A stretch of DNA of 64,000 bases from Ovis canadensis (GCF_042477335.2 NC_091262.1:71038001-71102000); one strand, 5' to 3'. Numbered from the stretch's first letter, positions 44,910 through 56,425 are shown. The notes: generated from the letters alone by a model not told the origin. A program made the numbers and translations.

Positions 44910-46768
44910 CGTGGAGGAGCTGGAAGGCTTTGAGCAAATACTGAAAATGTATTTGCTCCACTCTTAATGAAGGTTGGAAGCTGGAATGAGCATAACAAAG
45001 GGTTATGAGCGTTCACCGAGTGCCTGAGGCCGGGAATGGATAACGAAGGGTTATACTGTGGAAGTGCTGCACTCAATATGCCAGCAAGTTTGGAAAACTC
45101 AGCAATGGCCACAGGACTGGAAAAGGTCAGTTTTCATTCCAATCACAAAGAAAGGCAATGCCAAAGAATACTCAAACTACCACACAATTGCACTCATCTC
45201 ACAAGCTAGTAAAGTAATGCTCAAAATTCTCCAAGCCAGGCTTCAGCAATACGTGAACCGTGAACTCCCTGATGTTCAAGCTGGTTTTAGAAAAGGCAGA
45301 GGAACCAGAGATCAAATTGACAACATCCGCTGGATCGTGGAAAAAGCAAGAGAATTCCAGAAAAACATCTATTTCTGCTTTATTGACTATGCCAAAGCCT
45401 TTGACTGTGTGGATCACAATCAACTGTAGAAAATTCTGAAAGAGATGGGAATACCAGACCACCTAACCTGCCTCTTGAGAAATCTGTATGCAGGTCAGGA
45501 GGCAACAGTTAGAACTGGACATGGAACAACAGACTGGTTCCACATAGGAAAAGGAGTACGTCAAGGCTGTATATTGTCATCCTGCTTATTTAACTTCTAT
45601 GCAGAGTACATCATGAGAAATGCTGGACTGGAAGAAACACAAGCTGAAATCAAGATTGCCGGGAGAAATATCAATAACCTCAGATATGCAGATGACACCA
45701 CCGTTATGGCAGAAAGTGAAGAGGAGCTAAAAAGCCTCTTGATGAAAATGAAAGAGGAGAGTGAAAAAGATGGCTTAAAGCTCAACGTTCAGAAAACGAA
45801 GATCATGGCATCCGGTCCCATCACTTCATGGGAAATTGATGGGGAAAGAGTAGAAACAGTGTCAGACTTTATTTTTTGGGCTCCAAAATCACTGCAGATG
45901 GTGATTGCAGCCATGAAATTAAAAGACGCTTACTCCTTGGAAGAAAAGTTATGACCAACCTAGATAGCATATTCAAAAGCAGAGACATTACTTTGCCAGC
46001 TAAGGTCCGTCTAGTCAAGGCTATGGTTTTTCCTGTGGTCATGTATGAATGTGAGAGTTGGACTGTGAAGAAGGCTGAGTGCCGAAGAATTGATGCGTTT
46101 GAACTGTGGTGTTGGAGAAGACTCTTGAGGGTCCCTTGGACTGCAAGGAAATCCAACCAGTCCATCCTGAAGGAGATCAGCCCTGGGATTTCTTTGGAAG
46201 GAATGATGCTAAAGGTGAAACTCCAATGCTTTGGCCACCTCATGCGAAGAGTTGACTCATTGGAAAAGACTCTGATGCTGGGAGAGATTGGGGGCAGGAG
46301 GAAAGGGGGACGACTGAGGATGAGATGGCTGGATGGCATCACGGACTCGATGGACGTGAGTCTGAGTGAACTCCGGGAGATGGTGATAGACAGGGAGGCC
46401 TGGCGTGCTGCAATTCATGGGGTCACAAAGAGTCAGACATGACTGAGCGACTGAACTGAACTGATACGCCCTGCTTTGAGGCATTCGAAGGCTTCCTTCT
46501 GACCACCTGTTTCTGAGAGCAAGGACTGTTGTTTCATGATAAGACTCCCTTTAGAGTTTCACCAAAACTATGTTATGGCTTGGGTGGTGGGAACTGTATT
46601 TTATGCTTAAATGCTTTGATGTTTATCTGAAATGGCTACATGCAAGTCTGTCTTATGCTCTATTCCCTGAAAATTATACAACTACACAATTGGATAATAA
46701 AACTTTGTCATTCCACTAGAGGCTGTCCCTGAGTGTCCTTTTCAGAGTGCGGTTCTCCGAGCCTTACA
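44910..46768 (+). mobile_element. Solo LTR, class II-like, copy 2, split by BovB
   Basis: Left part 44910-45056, right part 46464-46768. The first base is C instead of T (CGTGGAGGAGCTGG) and the end is GAGCCTTACA. The 6-bp duplication CTGCTA at 44904-44909 and 46769-46774 is perfect. Removing the nested BovB and one target-duplication copy restores a unit of about 448 bp collinear with the copies at 16538 and 62396. Confidence 0.9.
45057..46463 (+). mobile_element. BovB LINE with best-preserved reverse transcriptase
   Basis: A 1,407-bp 5'-truncated copy. Reading in order: the RT fingers (WPQDWKRSVFIPITKKGNAK), motif A FIDYAKAFDCVDH (about 45,383-45,421), GKGVRQGCILSSCLF, catalytic LRYADDTTVM (about 45,681-45,710), then the C-terminal block ending in [20 protein letters not shown]. 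It has one TAG stop (45427-45429) and one single-base frameshift near 45,873 (FIFWAPKS). It ends GAACTGAACTG. ATAC repeats at 45053-45056 and 46464-46467 inside the LTR. Confidence 0.95.
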
Positions 46769-46879
46769 CTGCTACCTACATCTGTGATGGCACAGTCTGC
46801 TTTGCTTCCTGTTAGGACGTGCAAAGCAAGAACAAACAGCGTCTCACCCTCCATTTAAATTCACAGAGATTAACCCACA

Positions 46880-47560
46880 GCAGCTGCTAACTAACAGGGC
46901 ACTTGAGCTTCAGACGAAGAGATGATGGCAACAACAGGATGAAGCACTCTGTGCTGCAGATACAGGAAACGAGGATGACAACAGACTGCTCTGAGCTTTG
47001 GACAAACAGGTCCTTAGACAGTCAGATGCATGTCAGGGAGAATTCTTATGAACCCTGCCTCTTACACCTTTTGTACATAGAAAAGCACATAACCATTAAC
47101 TTGAGGTACCTGTTCTTTTTGACTAGCGATAACATTTTGCCAAGATGTATGCTGACTGAGTGTATCCCCCCTCACAACAAAAATCACATAAAAACTAGCT
47201 TTGCCTCACTTCTGTTAAAAATTACTTGTTTATTTGGCTGTACTGGGTCTTAGTTGTGGCTCCTGGGATCTTTGATCTTTGTTGCAGCATGGGGAATCTT
47301 TAGTTGCAGCATGCAAACTCTTTTGTTGCAGCGTATGGGACCTAGTTTCCTGACCAGGGATCAAACCTGAGCCTCCTGCATTGAGATTGAAGAGTCTTAG
47401 CCACTGAACCACCAGGGAAGTTCCCTCCCTGCCTCTTTGGAGCAGTTACTCAGAGCTATTGAGAGGCTGTCTCCCAGGCTACAGTCCTTAGTAAAACCTG
47501 AATAAAACTTGACTCGCAGACCTCACACTGTACTTTTCTTTCAATTGACAGGTGGACAGA
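46880..47560 (+). mobile_element. ERV1-like LTR remnant, split by a SINE
   Basis: Plus-orientation LTR layout: ACATAAAAACTAGC (TATA-like, about 47,187) and, beyond the SINE, CTGAATAAAACTTGACTCGC (polyadenylation signal, about 47,498) closing at TTTCAATTGACA. The left edge is uncertain. Confidence 0.5.
47222..47425 (-). repeat. CHR-type tRNA SINE
   Basis: TATTTGGCTGTACTGGGTCT, three GTTGCAGCATGxG-type units, and inverted head CCACCAGGGAAGTTCCC. Confidence 0.8.
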
Positions 47561-47689
47561 TTCTTCATGTTCCTAGCTAAGGCATCCATCCTCCCCCACC
47601 CCCCACCCCCCATGCCCTATGTGTACCATCCCCTCTCAGCAACTCAAGGGCATGGCTTCAACTTCCCTCTCTCTTTTGGATTATCATTT

Positions 47690-48055
47690 TTTCTTCCTCC
47701 TTTGAAGTTTTCTTAGAAAAGAGAAAGATCTGTTTTTTTCTCCAATCTTTAAAAAAAGAAAAACAGGGAAAGAAAAATCATCTCTTGACCCCACCATCCC
47801 CTCTAGAAGCTGCTCATTTTTCTTTTCCTTGACAACAAAATTCCTTAGAAGAATGATCAGACTCCCCCTCTTTCTCTCTACATAGATAGATAATAGATAG
47901 GTATAATGGAATACCATAAAATAATGAAATTTCCTCATGTAACAATGTGGCTAAATATTATGCATTACATTGACAAAATGAGCCAGATACAGGAGAAAAC
48001 ATTCACAAAGACTTCGTGGCTATAAAGTTCATAAACAGACAAAATTAAACTAGAT
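47690..48055. other. Unassigned A/T-rich sequence
   Basis: Contains a short ATAGATAGATAATAGATAGG simple repeat at about 47,883 and no gene. A C-rich patch lies at about 47,590. Confidence 0.4.
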
Positions 48056-48057
48056 GA

Positions 48058-49523
48058 TTCAGTTCAGTTCATTCGCTCAATCGTGTCCGACTCTTTGCGA
48101 CCCCATAAACTGCAGCACACCAGGTCTCCCTGTCCATCACCAACTCCTGGAGTTCACTCAAAACTCATGTCCATCGAATCGGTGATGTCATCCAGCCATC
48201 TCATCCTCTGTCATCCCCTTCTCCTCCTGCCCCCAATCCCTACCAGCATCAGGGTCTTTTCCAATGAGTCAACTCTTCGCATCAGGTGGCCAAAGTACTG
48301 GAGTTTCAGCCTCAACATCAGCCCTTCCAAAGAACACGCAGGACTGATCTCCTTCAGAATGGACTGGTTGGATCTCCTTGCAGTCCAAGGGATGCTCAAG
48401 AATCTTCTCCAACACCACAGTGCAAAAGCATCAATTCTTCGGCTCTCAGCTTTCTTCACAGTCCAACTCTCACATCCATACATGACCACAGGAAAAACCA
48501 TAGCTTTGATTAGACGGACCTTTGTTGGCAAAGTAATATCTCTGCTTTTCAATATACTATCTAGGTTGGTCATAACTTTCCTTCCAAGGAGTAAGCGTCT
48601 TTTAATTTCATGGCTACAATCACCATCTGCAGTGATTTTAAGTGAAGTGAAGTCGCTCAGTCGTGTCCAACTCTTTGGGACCCCATGGACTGTAGCCTAC
48701 CAGACTCCTCCCTCCATGGGATTCTCCAGGCAAGAGTGCTGGAGTGGGTCTCCATTTCCTTCTCCAGGGGATCATCCTGACCCAGGGATCGATCCCGGGT
48801 CTCCTGCATTCCAGGCAGACGCTTTAACCTCTGAGCCACCAGGGAAGCCTTTTGGAGCCCCCCAAAATAAAGTCTGACACTGTTTCCACTGTTTCCCCAT
48901 CTATTTCCCCTGAAGTGATGGGACCAGATGCCATGATCTTCGTTTTCTGAATGTTGAGCTTTAAGCCAACTTTTTCACTCTCCTCTTTCACTTGCAGCAA
49001 GAAATTTTTTAGTTCCTCTTCACTTTCTGCCATAAGGGTGGTGTCATCTGCATATCTGAGGCTATTGATATTTCTCCCATCAATGCTGATTCCAGCTTGT
49101 GCTTCCTCCAGCCCAGCATTTCTCATGAGGTACTCTGCATACAAGTTAAATAAGCAGGGTGACAATATACAGCCTTGACATACTCCTTTTCCTGTTTGGA
49201 ACCAGTCTGTTGTTCCATGTCCAGTTCTAACTGTTGCTTCCTGACCTGCATATAGGTTTCTCAAGAGGCAGGTCAGGTGGTCTGGTATTCCCATCTCTTT
49301 CAGAATTTTCCACAGTTTCTTGTGATCCACACAGTCAAAGGCTTTGGCATAGTCAATAAAGCAGAAATAGATGTTTTTCTGGAACTCTCTTGCTTTTTCA
49401 ATAATCCAGTGGGTGTTGGTCATTTGATCTCTGGTTCCTCTGGTTCCTTTTCTAAAACCAGCTTGAATATCTGGAAGTTCACGGTTCACGTATTGCTGAA
49501 GCCTGGCTTGGAGAATTTTGAGT
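48058..49523 (-). mobile_element. BovB LINE, 1.25 kb, split by a Bov-tA
   Basis: The CAGTTCAGTTCATTCGCTCA end is at the left. The minus strand reads, in one open frame of about 220 codons (49,489 to 48,824), QAGFRKGTRGTRDQ, FIDYAKAFDCVDH, GKGVCQGCILSPCLFN and LRYADDTTLMAESEEE, so RT motifs A to C are intact in this copy. The frame then runs into the inserted SINE (its last residues are SINE-encoded). Truncated at GAGAATTTTGAG. Confidence 0.9.
48640..48849 (-). repeat. Bov-tA SINE inside BovB
   Basis: AGTGAAGTGAAGTCGCTCAG left end, inverted head GCCACCAGGGAAGCC. The host BovB text continues directly at TTTTGGAGCCCC. Confidence 0.85.
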
Positions 49524-49569
49524 GGTATAGCAATGCAAATTTAAGGGTGCCAACTAAAAAAAAAAAAAA

Positions 49570-50350
49570 AACCACAGTGTGCAAGTTATGAATTAAGTTT
49601 TATTTGGGCCAAATAAATGACTATAGCCTGTGAGACAGCATTTCAGATAGCTCTGAGAAACTTCTCCAAAGAGAAATAGGGGAAGGTCAGTATACATGTG
49701 ATTTGGGTGAAGGGGAAGTACATGCAATCAAGCACATATATTTTGCAGGAGGTTATTGCTAGTCACAAGGAGCAGACATCACCATGAAGGATTTCAGTGC
49801 TTTTTTAGATATGAGGAGGTACAAGAATCAGGCTCATATTAATAAAATTGCCCCATATTTGAGACAATTTTGAGAAAACTTGGTTCATATTAATAAAATT
49901 GAAATACCTGAAAATATCTATCTGAAGACCTGTTCTGCTAGTTTTTTCTGTAAGACTGCTGCTAAGTCACTTGAGTCATGTCCGACTCTGTGTGACCCCA
50001 TAGACGGCAGCCCACCAGGCTCTCCCGTCCCTGGGATTCTCCAGGCAAGAACACTGGAGTGGGTTGCCCTTTCCTTCTCCAATGCATGAAAGTGAAAAGT
50101 GAAAGGGAAGTTGCTCAGTTGTGTCTGACTCTTCGCGACCCCATGGACTGCAGCCCACCAGGCTCCTTCATCCATAGGATTTTCCAGGCAAGAGTACTGG
50201 AGTGGGATACCATCGCCTTCTCCATTTCTATAAGACAGAGTGCCTCATTTTTGCTCTTACCCTGAACTCATTTCGGGACGTCCTGAAAATCAGCAGCTGC
50301 AGAGGCTCATAATTTTAATCCTTGAAAGGGTAGACGGCCAGTGCCAATTT
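49570..50350 (-). mobile_element. ERVL-like LTR (old), copy X, split by Bov-A2
   Basis: The plus strand reads the reverse of an LTR: AAGTTTTATTTGGGCCAAAT (polyadenylation region), CTAGTCACAAGGAGCAGACA and, after the SINE, AATCAGCAGCTGCAGAGGCT. The same order recurs at 52,722-53,010. Confidence 0.6.
49956..50224 (-). repeat. Bov-A2 SINE in LTR, with 11-bp target-site duplication
   Basis: TTTCTGTAAGA at 49945-49955 and TTTCTATAAGA at 50225-50235. Complete two-monomer antisense copy. Confidence 0.9.
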
Positions 50351-50404
50351 GTAGGTGACAGGGGATAGACCTTTCTTTGGTGTTCTGAGACCCAATTTCC
50401 AGTG

Positions 50405-51260
50405 CCTATGGAAAACACATACACACACAACCTAAGAGCTGTGAGCTGGGTTTTATTCAGGGTTTCGCTGAGGATGGTAGCCTGAGAAACACCCTCTTGA
50501 TATCTCTGAGGATCTGCTCTGAAAAGGTAGGGGCCAGTGTATATATGAATTTTTTTGTCTAGGAAAAACACGAAGTCGAGCAAACATCTTGGTGAAGGAT
50601 TACTGCTCATCACAAAAGAACAGGAATCTCTAGTTAATGATTTTAGTGCTGTTTTATGTATGAGAAGATGCAAGAATCTGGGGTCACTGAAATTTTTCCT
50701 GAGCTATGTGTCTTGACTACACAGGGGACTGTTTTTAAGTATCTGGAACCTCATCCTGTTTATCCAAAGCCTTGGATGCCTTACCTGCTTTTCCATTCTG
50801 ATTCCCCTCAGGGTGAACAGTCAGCGACCTCCTGCACTGGGCTGTGAATTAACTCTTTGCATAACTGGAGGATGGGTGACAGTCTTTGTTCCTTTTTCTA
50901 CACCAACATGGGAGCGGGTGTTTCTTGTGTAACAGTCGGTTCTCAGACACTCACTGGGTGTCCTGTAATTCAACTCAGGTCTGGCCCTGTCTACCTGAAG
51001 ACAGCATCGGACTCTGCAGGTCAAGATTTCAATCCTACAAGACTGCCTTTCACCTCCCTCAGCCCCCGATTTCAGAGACCAGTCACAAGTCCAAGTTCTT
51101 ATCTGTCTTTGCTTCTTCTGACCAACCAGCTAAAGATCGGAGCTCCCAACACCCTTCTGTGGATTTCAGATGCTAGTTGCAAGGCCAGGTTTTTAACTGG
51201 ACTTGTCAGCAAACTGACAATCAATCAGAGGTTTTCAAAATGCCCTTCTTGATATATTTG
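50405..51260 (-). mobile_element. ERVL-like LTR and flank (old), copy Y
   Basis: GTGAGCTGGGTTTTATTCAG is the reverse of a polyadenylation region. GGTGAAGGATTACTGCTCAT and AGAAGATGCAAGAATCTGGG parallel copies X and the one near 17 kb. The part from 50,850 to 51,240 contains overlapping short plus-strand frames with no domain. Confidence 0.5.
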
Positions 51261-51267
51261 TTAGAAT

Positions 51268-51986
51268 TCTAGCAGGAAGGGGAAGCCCTTCCAGGGCCCA
51301 AAAGTGGGTTCTTGTCTAACACTGAGAAATAAATTGTTCGAGGAGACACACATGCTGATGAAGAGATTTTATTGGGAAGGGGTGCCTGGGTGGAGAGCAG
51401 CAGGGTAAGGGAGCCCAGGAGAACTGCTCTGCCATGTGGCTCACAGTCTCGGGTTTTATGGTGATGGGATTATTTTTCTGTGTTGTCTCTGGCCAATCAC
51501 TCTGACTCAGGGTCCTTCCTGGTTGGGTACGCATTGCTCAGCCAAGATGGATTCCAGCAAGAAGAATTCTGGGATGTTGGTAGGACATATGGCCTGGTGT
51601 CTTCTTTTGAAAGAAAGACAGTGAAAGTAAATTCGCTCAGTCCTGTCTGACTCTTTGAGACCCTATGGACTGTAGCCTGCCAGGCTCCTCCATCGATGGG
51701 ATTTTCCAGGCAAGAGTACTAGAGTGGGTTGCTGTTTCCTTCTCCATGGGATCTTCATGACCCAGAGATCAAACCTGGGTCAGGTCTCCTGCACTGTGGG
51801 CAGACTCTACTGTCTGAGCCACCAGGGAAGCCTTGTGTCTTTTTTTGAACTTTCCCAAGTTCTTCTGATTGGTGGTGGTTTGTTGATTCTGTGTTCCTTA
51901 CCAGGACCTCCTGTCTCAAAGTCATGCAAACGGTTACTATGGTGCCTGGCCAGGGTGGGCAACTTCAGGCAGTGTTTCCCCTAACA
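51268..51986 (-). mobile_element. Solo LTR, class I (ERV1-like), copy 2, split by Bov-tA
   Basis: Boundaries are given by the 4-bp repeat GAAT at 51264-51267 and 51987-51990. The terminal TGT is changed to TCT at the left. On the minus strand CCATAAAACC (TATA-like) precedes CCCAATAAAATCTC (polyadenylation signal). The pieces flanking the SINE are collinear with copies at 15597 and 55943. Confidence 0.85.
51612..51834 (-). repeat. Bov-tA SINE in LTR, with 15-bp target-site duplication
   Basis: GTGTCTTCTTTTGAA at 51597-51611 and GTGTCTTTTTTTGAA at 51835-51849. Confidence 0.9.
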
Positions 51987-52084
51987 GAATGGCCCACAGT
52001 GAGACATGTTACTTACTGGATCACTAGTTTATTGTGAAAGGGTGCAACTCAGGAAAAGCCAGATGGAGAACTGCATACGGTATT

Positions 52085-52721
52085 ACCAAACCTAACTTGG
52101 ATCTGCTCGCCCACTATGCAGCATAGCCGATGGACTGACTGACACCAGGTTATAGTGAAGGAAAGTCAGCATTTATTGCAGGGCCCAGGGCCAAGCTCAT
52201 GCTCAAAGACTCACTCCTCCGTGGCTTCCAGGGAAGGGGTTTTAAAGGCAACTTTTGGGGTGAGGGCTGCAGGGTGTGTGATGTTTTTCTGATTGGTGGT
52301 GGTGAGGGTGGTGTTGCAAGATATCTTAATCATCCACCTCCTGGTTCAAACCTGTCTGGGGTCAGCATGCTGTGGTCAGCATGTGGCCACCATTAGGATG
52401 CTGAACAGGGGAAGAGGAGGTGGGGTGTGGTGGGGTGGGCTCTTCATTTCTGCAGAACAGCTCAAAGACCTGTCAGACTGTTTTATGCGTGTATCCCTTG
52501 AGGAGGAACTAACACTGTCTCATTGCTATTGCTGAACTATCGTTTCTTGATTGTTTTCCCTTTGCCTCTGCATCCCTTCACTTCCCTAATTAGTAACTGC
52601 TTAAGTCTGCTCTTTGGAACTCAAGAAAGGCCTAGAAGACTATGCCCTTTTTATACAAACAAGAAAGAGGGGACACAGAGGGGCTTTTATGTCTAGGAAC
52701 TTCCCACAGGGCCTTCTTGTG
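52085..52721 (-). mobile_element. ERV1-like LTR remnant
   Basis: GTCAGCATTTATTGCAGGGC is the reverse of a GCAATAAATGCTGAC polyadenylation region, and GGGGTTTTAAAGGC the reverse of a TTTAAAA TATA-like box about 65 bp upstream. The left edge is uncertain, and the right edge is set where copy Z of the ERVL-like LTR begins. Confidence 0.5.
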
Positions 52722-53015
52722 TAAGTTCCTGCTAGTCACAAGGAGTGGACATCACCATGAAGGATTTCAGCGTTTTTCTAGATATGAAGAAATACAAGAA
52801 TTGGACTCATAAAATCATCCCCCGAAAATATCTATCTGAAGATCTGTCCCCCTAGTTTTTCTCCCTGAGCGCAGAGTGCCTTATTTCTGGCCTGAACTCC
52901 TTTCAGGGGGTGTTGAAAGTCAGCAGCTGCAGCAGCATATGATTTAATCCTTACGGAAGCAGACAGCGAGTGCCCATGGCAAGTGCCAACTTGTAACTGA
53001 CAGTATCAAGATGTA
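52722..53015 (-). mobile_element. ERVL-like LTR (old), copy Z
   Basis: CTAGTCACAAGGAGTGGACA, ACCATGAAGGATTTCAGCGT, AATATCTATCTGAAGATCTG and AGTCAGCAGCTGCAGCAGCA match copy X nearly phrase by phrase, without the SINE. Confidence 0.6.
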
Positions 53016-53459
53016 CGCATACAACACATGTTCATATAATAAAAACCACAGGGAGGCATCATTAGACACCCGCCAAGCTGACAAAATTTGTGAGGTTGGA
53101 CAAAACCATCATCTTAAATACAAAAAGGAGTTAGAAAGAAAATTTTGAAAAGTGTAAGAAATCTGCTGATGGCAAGGTCAAAACCAGATTCCAGAGGCAA
53201 ATGAGCCTTGAGGTTAATGACTAAAACTGACAGAAAGAAAACATGCTCCGGGAGGAGAGGTAGAAAGCTCCCGGGAGAACTGCAGCCTGGGGCAGCCCTC
53301 ACGGGGCCTCCTTAAAGTTTTTGCTCTATGCACCCCCCCTGCCCAAAACAACTTCTGTCCAGATCACCAGAGACCTCCATACTTCTAAATCTACTAGTCA
53401 TTTTCAAGACCCATCATTCTTATCTTATCATGCTTATCATGCTTGATTGCTCACAGAAA

Positions 53460-53700
53460 TTTTTTTGACGTGAAATTCACATAACATAAAACTAATAATT
53501 TTAAAGTAAAGTTGATGGCATTTAATACACACAATGTTGTGCAAACACATCTCTGTCGAGTTTCAAGACATTTTCACCACCCCAAAAGAAAGCCCTCTAC
53601 CCAAATCAATGCTCACTCCCCACTCCCCACCCATCTGCTCTTTATCTATTTACCTGCTCTGCATATTTTGTATATCTGCCATCATGCCCTTTCCCCACAG
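53460..53700 (-). repeat. L1M-type fragment
   Basis: Antisense L1 phrases GACGTGAAATTCACATAACA, TTGTGCAAACACATCTCTG and CCCCAAAAGAAAGCCCTCTA. Confidence 0.65.
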
Positions 53701-53714
53701 TTTGATGCAGCTGA

Positions 53715-54625
53715 TCACTTCCTCTTCCTTTAAACATTTTCTTCATGAGGCTTCTAGGATCCCCACACTTCCTGGTTTTCCTTACCCTGATCTCTGAACA
53801 TTGGAGGTCCAGGGCCCAGTCCTATACCTCTCCTTATCTCTGTCCCTACTTAGTCCCTGACTGACTCATCATGGTTTTAAGTCCCATCCAGACGCTGATG
53901 ACCCGAAGCTTGTCTCTCCAGTCAGGACTCTCCGCAGAACTCCAGACTCTCACATCCTATTGTCTACTTGACACCTCTGCACTTGGCCTGTCATACTTGT
54001 CCAGATCAAGACTGAGCCTGTGACCTTCCCCACCCAGCCTGCTCTACCTGATTCATGTCAAGTCCTCCTTCGAAGTCCTCTAGCAGAAAACCTTACAGCC
54101 TTCCTCCCTGACACTTCTCTTTCTTTCCTTAAAAAATGTATACTGTTTACTTGTTTAGGCTGTGCTGGGTCTTGGACGCTGCGCCTGGGCTTTCTCTAGT
54201 TGCCTCGAGCAGGGGCTGCTCTTCGTTTGGTGCATGGGCTTCTCACTGCAGTGGCTTCGCTCGTTGCTGACCACTGGCTCTAGGCACGTGGGCTTAGTAG
54301 CTCCGTGGCCGGTGGGATCTCCCCAGACCAGGGGTCGAACCTGTGTCCCCTGCATTAGCCTGTGGATTGTTAACCACTGGACCCCCAGAAAGAGAAGTCC
54401 CTTCTCTTTTATTCCCTACATGATCTGTCAGCAAAGTCCTACTGATTCTCTTCAGAACAGCTCTAGACTCTGACCACTTCTCGTCACCCCCACACAGCTA
54501 TCATTCTGGGGTGGGCACTCTCCGTTCTCACCAGGGTTGTTACAGTTACCCAGAAACTGTTGTCCTGCTCTTGTCCTTGGTCCATGTCAATCCATTCTCA
54601 ACACATCATCCAGAGGGACCCTGGT
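53715..54625 (+). repeat. L2 LINE region, split by a CHR-type SINE
   Basis: The left part contains CTCCAGACTCTCACATCCTA and GTCTACTTGACACCTCTGCA, an L2 3'-ORF signature. The right part after the SINE contains ACTGATTCTCTTCAGAACAG and CAGTTACCCAGAAACTG. Confidence 0.6.
54129..54402 (-). repeat. Long CHR-type SINE
   Basis: TTTAGGCTGTGCTGGGTCTT, repeated GGGCTT-units and GGGGTCGAACCTGTGTCCCC, with inverted head CCCCCAGAAAGAGAAGTCCC. Confidence 0.8.
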
Positions 54626-54629
54626 TGTA

Positions 54630-54860
54630 TCGGTCAGGGTTCTCCAGAGAAACAGTATGTATGTATGTATAATAAAGATATGGAATTAATTCATGCAGTT
54701 ATGAAGGCTTGAAGTGCCATGATCGGTGGTCTTCAAGTTGAGATCCAGGAAAGGCAGTTAGCTTTTCAAATGCTAACTGCATCTGGAAACACCCTCCCAG
54801 ACACACTCAGACATACTGTTGAGCCAGGTATTTAGGCGTGCCCTGACCCAGTCATGTGGA
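54630..54860. repeat. Old interspersed repeat, family not named
   Basis: TCGGTCAGGGTTCTCCAGAG followed by a TGTATG simple run and GGAATTAATTCATGCAGTTA is a widespread mammalian repeat start that I recognise but cannot assign. Confidence 0.5.
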
Positions 54861-54867
54861 CACATAA

Positions 54868-55710
54868 AATGCACACTGAATTGCTAAACAAATTAAAGCA
54901 TTTCTCTGCTCAAGATTCTCTAAGGGCTTCCTAACGCTTTTAAGATAAAATGCAGAATTCTCACATGGCCTAGAAGGACCTGTGTTATCTGAGCCCTGCC
55001 TGCCTCTCCACCCTCACCTTCCCTCTGCCCCTTATGCCCCTGCAGTCCTGGCTCCCTTTGCCCCTGACCCATGTCTCGACACTCACTCTCCCTTCTGGCT
55101 GCAACACTCTTCTTTTTCCCACCCCATGTCCTCTAGGCTCACTTCTTTATCTCCTTCAGGTCTTTACAGAGCTGTCACCTCATTCAGCCTTCCCTGACCA
55201 CCCTACTCAAAATTGCAACTTCCGTTCCCAACACCACCCCCTCCTTCCTTGCTCTATATTCCTCCATAGAACTTACTACTGTCTCAGATGCCAGAATTTG
55301 ACTTTTCTGTCTTCTCTCATTAGACTATAACCTTGGTCCCTTTGCTTCCTATCCTCAGCAAATAGATTTGTACGAAGCGCATGTGAGAATGTTAGTCACT
55401 TCAGTCGTGTCTGACTCTTTGCGACCCTATGGACTTCAGCATGATAGGCCTCCCTGTCCTTCACCATCTCCCAGAGTTTGCCCAAGTTCATGTTCGTTGC
55501 ATCGGTGATGCCATCCAGCCATCTCATCCTCTGACGCCCTTTTCTCCTTCTGCCCTCGATCTTTCCCAGCACCAGAGACTTTTCCAATGAGTCATCTGTG
55601 TGCATCAGATGACCAAAATACTGAAGCTTCAGCTTTAGCATCAGACCTTCCAGTGAAATTCAGGGTTGGTCTCCCTTAATGCTCAATAAATATTTGTCGA
55701 ATCAGTCAGT
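54868..55710 (+). repeat. L2 LINE 3' end, split by BovB
   Basis: CAAGATTCTCTAAGGGCTTC, ACATGGCCTAGAAGGACCTG and GACTATAACCTTGGTCC, then beyond the BovB TTAATGCTCAATAAATATTT, the L2 terminus. Confidence 0.75.
55393..55672 (-). mobile_element. BovB 3' end inside L2
   Basis: Antisense 3' end from GTCACTTCAGTCGTGTCTGA. The minus strand reads [20 protein letters not shown], the end of the BovB protein. Confidence 0.85.
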
Positions 55711-55942
55711 GAATGAATTTTCCAAAAGCTAGTTTCAAGAAAGAAAAGGAGTTTGTACTGACCAAGAGAAAAATTTCCTATTGTTCATAGAAAGGAGAAA
55801 CTTTTAAGAATTCCACTTCTAAGTCTCTGCCTTAGAAATCCCACATGTATTCTTATAAGAGAGTGGCACGATCTTGTGAATTCAGTCCCAGACCTGTGTG
55901 TGCTCCTACCCATTGATAAGATGGACATAAGACTGGTCACAC

Positions 55943-56425
55943 TGTTGCAGGAAGGGAGATCTTTCCTAGAGCCCAAGAGTGGACTCTAGTCTAACACTCA
56001 GGAATGAATTGTCCATGGAGACCCATGTGCTGACAAGCGACTTTGCTGGGAAGCAGCACCTGGGGCGGAAACCAGCAGGGTAAGGGAAGCCAGGAGAACT
56101 GCTCTGCCATGTGGCTTGCAGTCTTGGGTTTTATGGTGATGGGATTCATTTCCAGGTTGTCTCTGGCCAATCATTCTGACTCAAGGTCCTTCCTGGTAGC
56201 GTGAGCATCTCTCAGCCAAGATGGATTCCAGCGAGGAGGATTCTGGGAGGTTGGTAGGACATATCAACTGCTGTCTGTGTCTCCCCCTTGGGACCCTTCC
56301 CAGATTCTTCTGGTTGTTAGATCTGCATTCCTTACCCAGGACCTCCTGTTGTAAGATAAGTCATGCAAGTGGTTACTATCATGCCTGGCCAGGGCGGGCG
56401 GTTTCAGTCAGTATTTCTCCTAACA
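55943..56425 (-). mobile_element. Solo LTR, class I (ERV1-like), copy 3
   Basis: TGTTGC...CTAACA unit with the 4-bp duplication ACAC at 55939-55942 and 56426-56429. Uninterrupted, 483 bp. The minus strand has CCATAAAACC. The usual AATAAA is mutated here (plus strand ACTTTGCTGGGAAG where copies 1 and 2 have ATTTTATTGGGAAG). Confidence 0.85.

Noticed and set aside
48083..48877. Longest plus-strand open frame (264 codons)
   Set aside because: It is the antisense reading of a minus-strand BovB copy and runs on into an inserted SINE. The sense strand holds the real RT motifs.
50857..51252. 131-codon plus-strand frame
   Set aside because: It lies within old LTR-derived sequence, overlaps another frame of similar length, and shows no domain.
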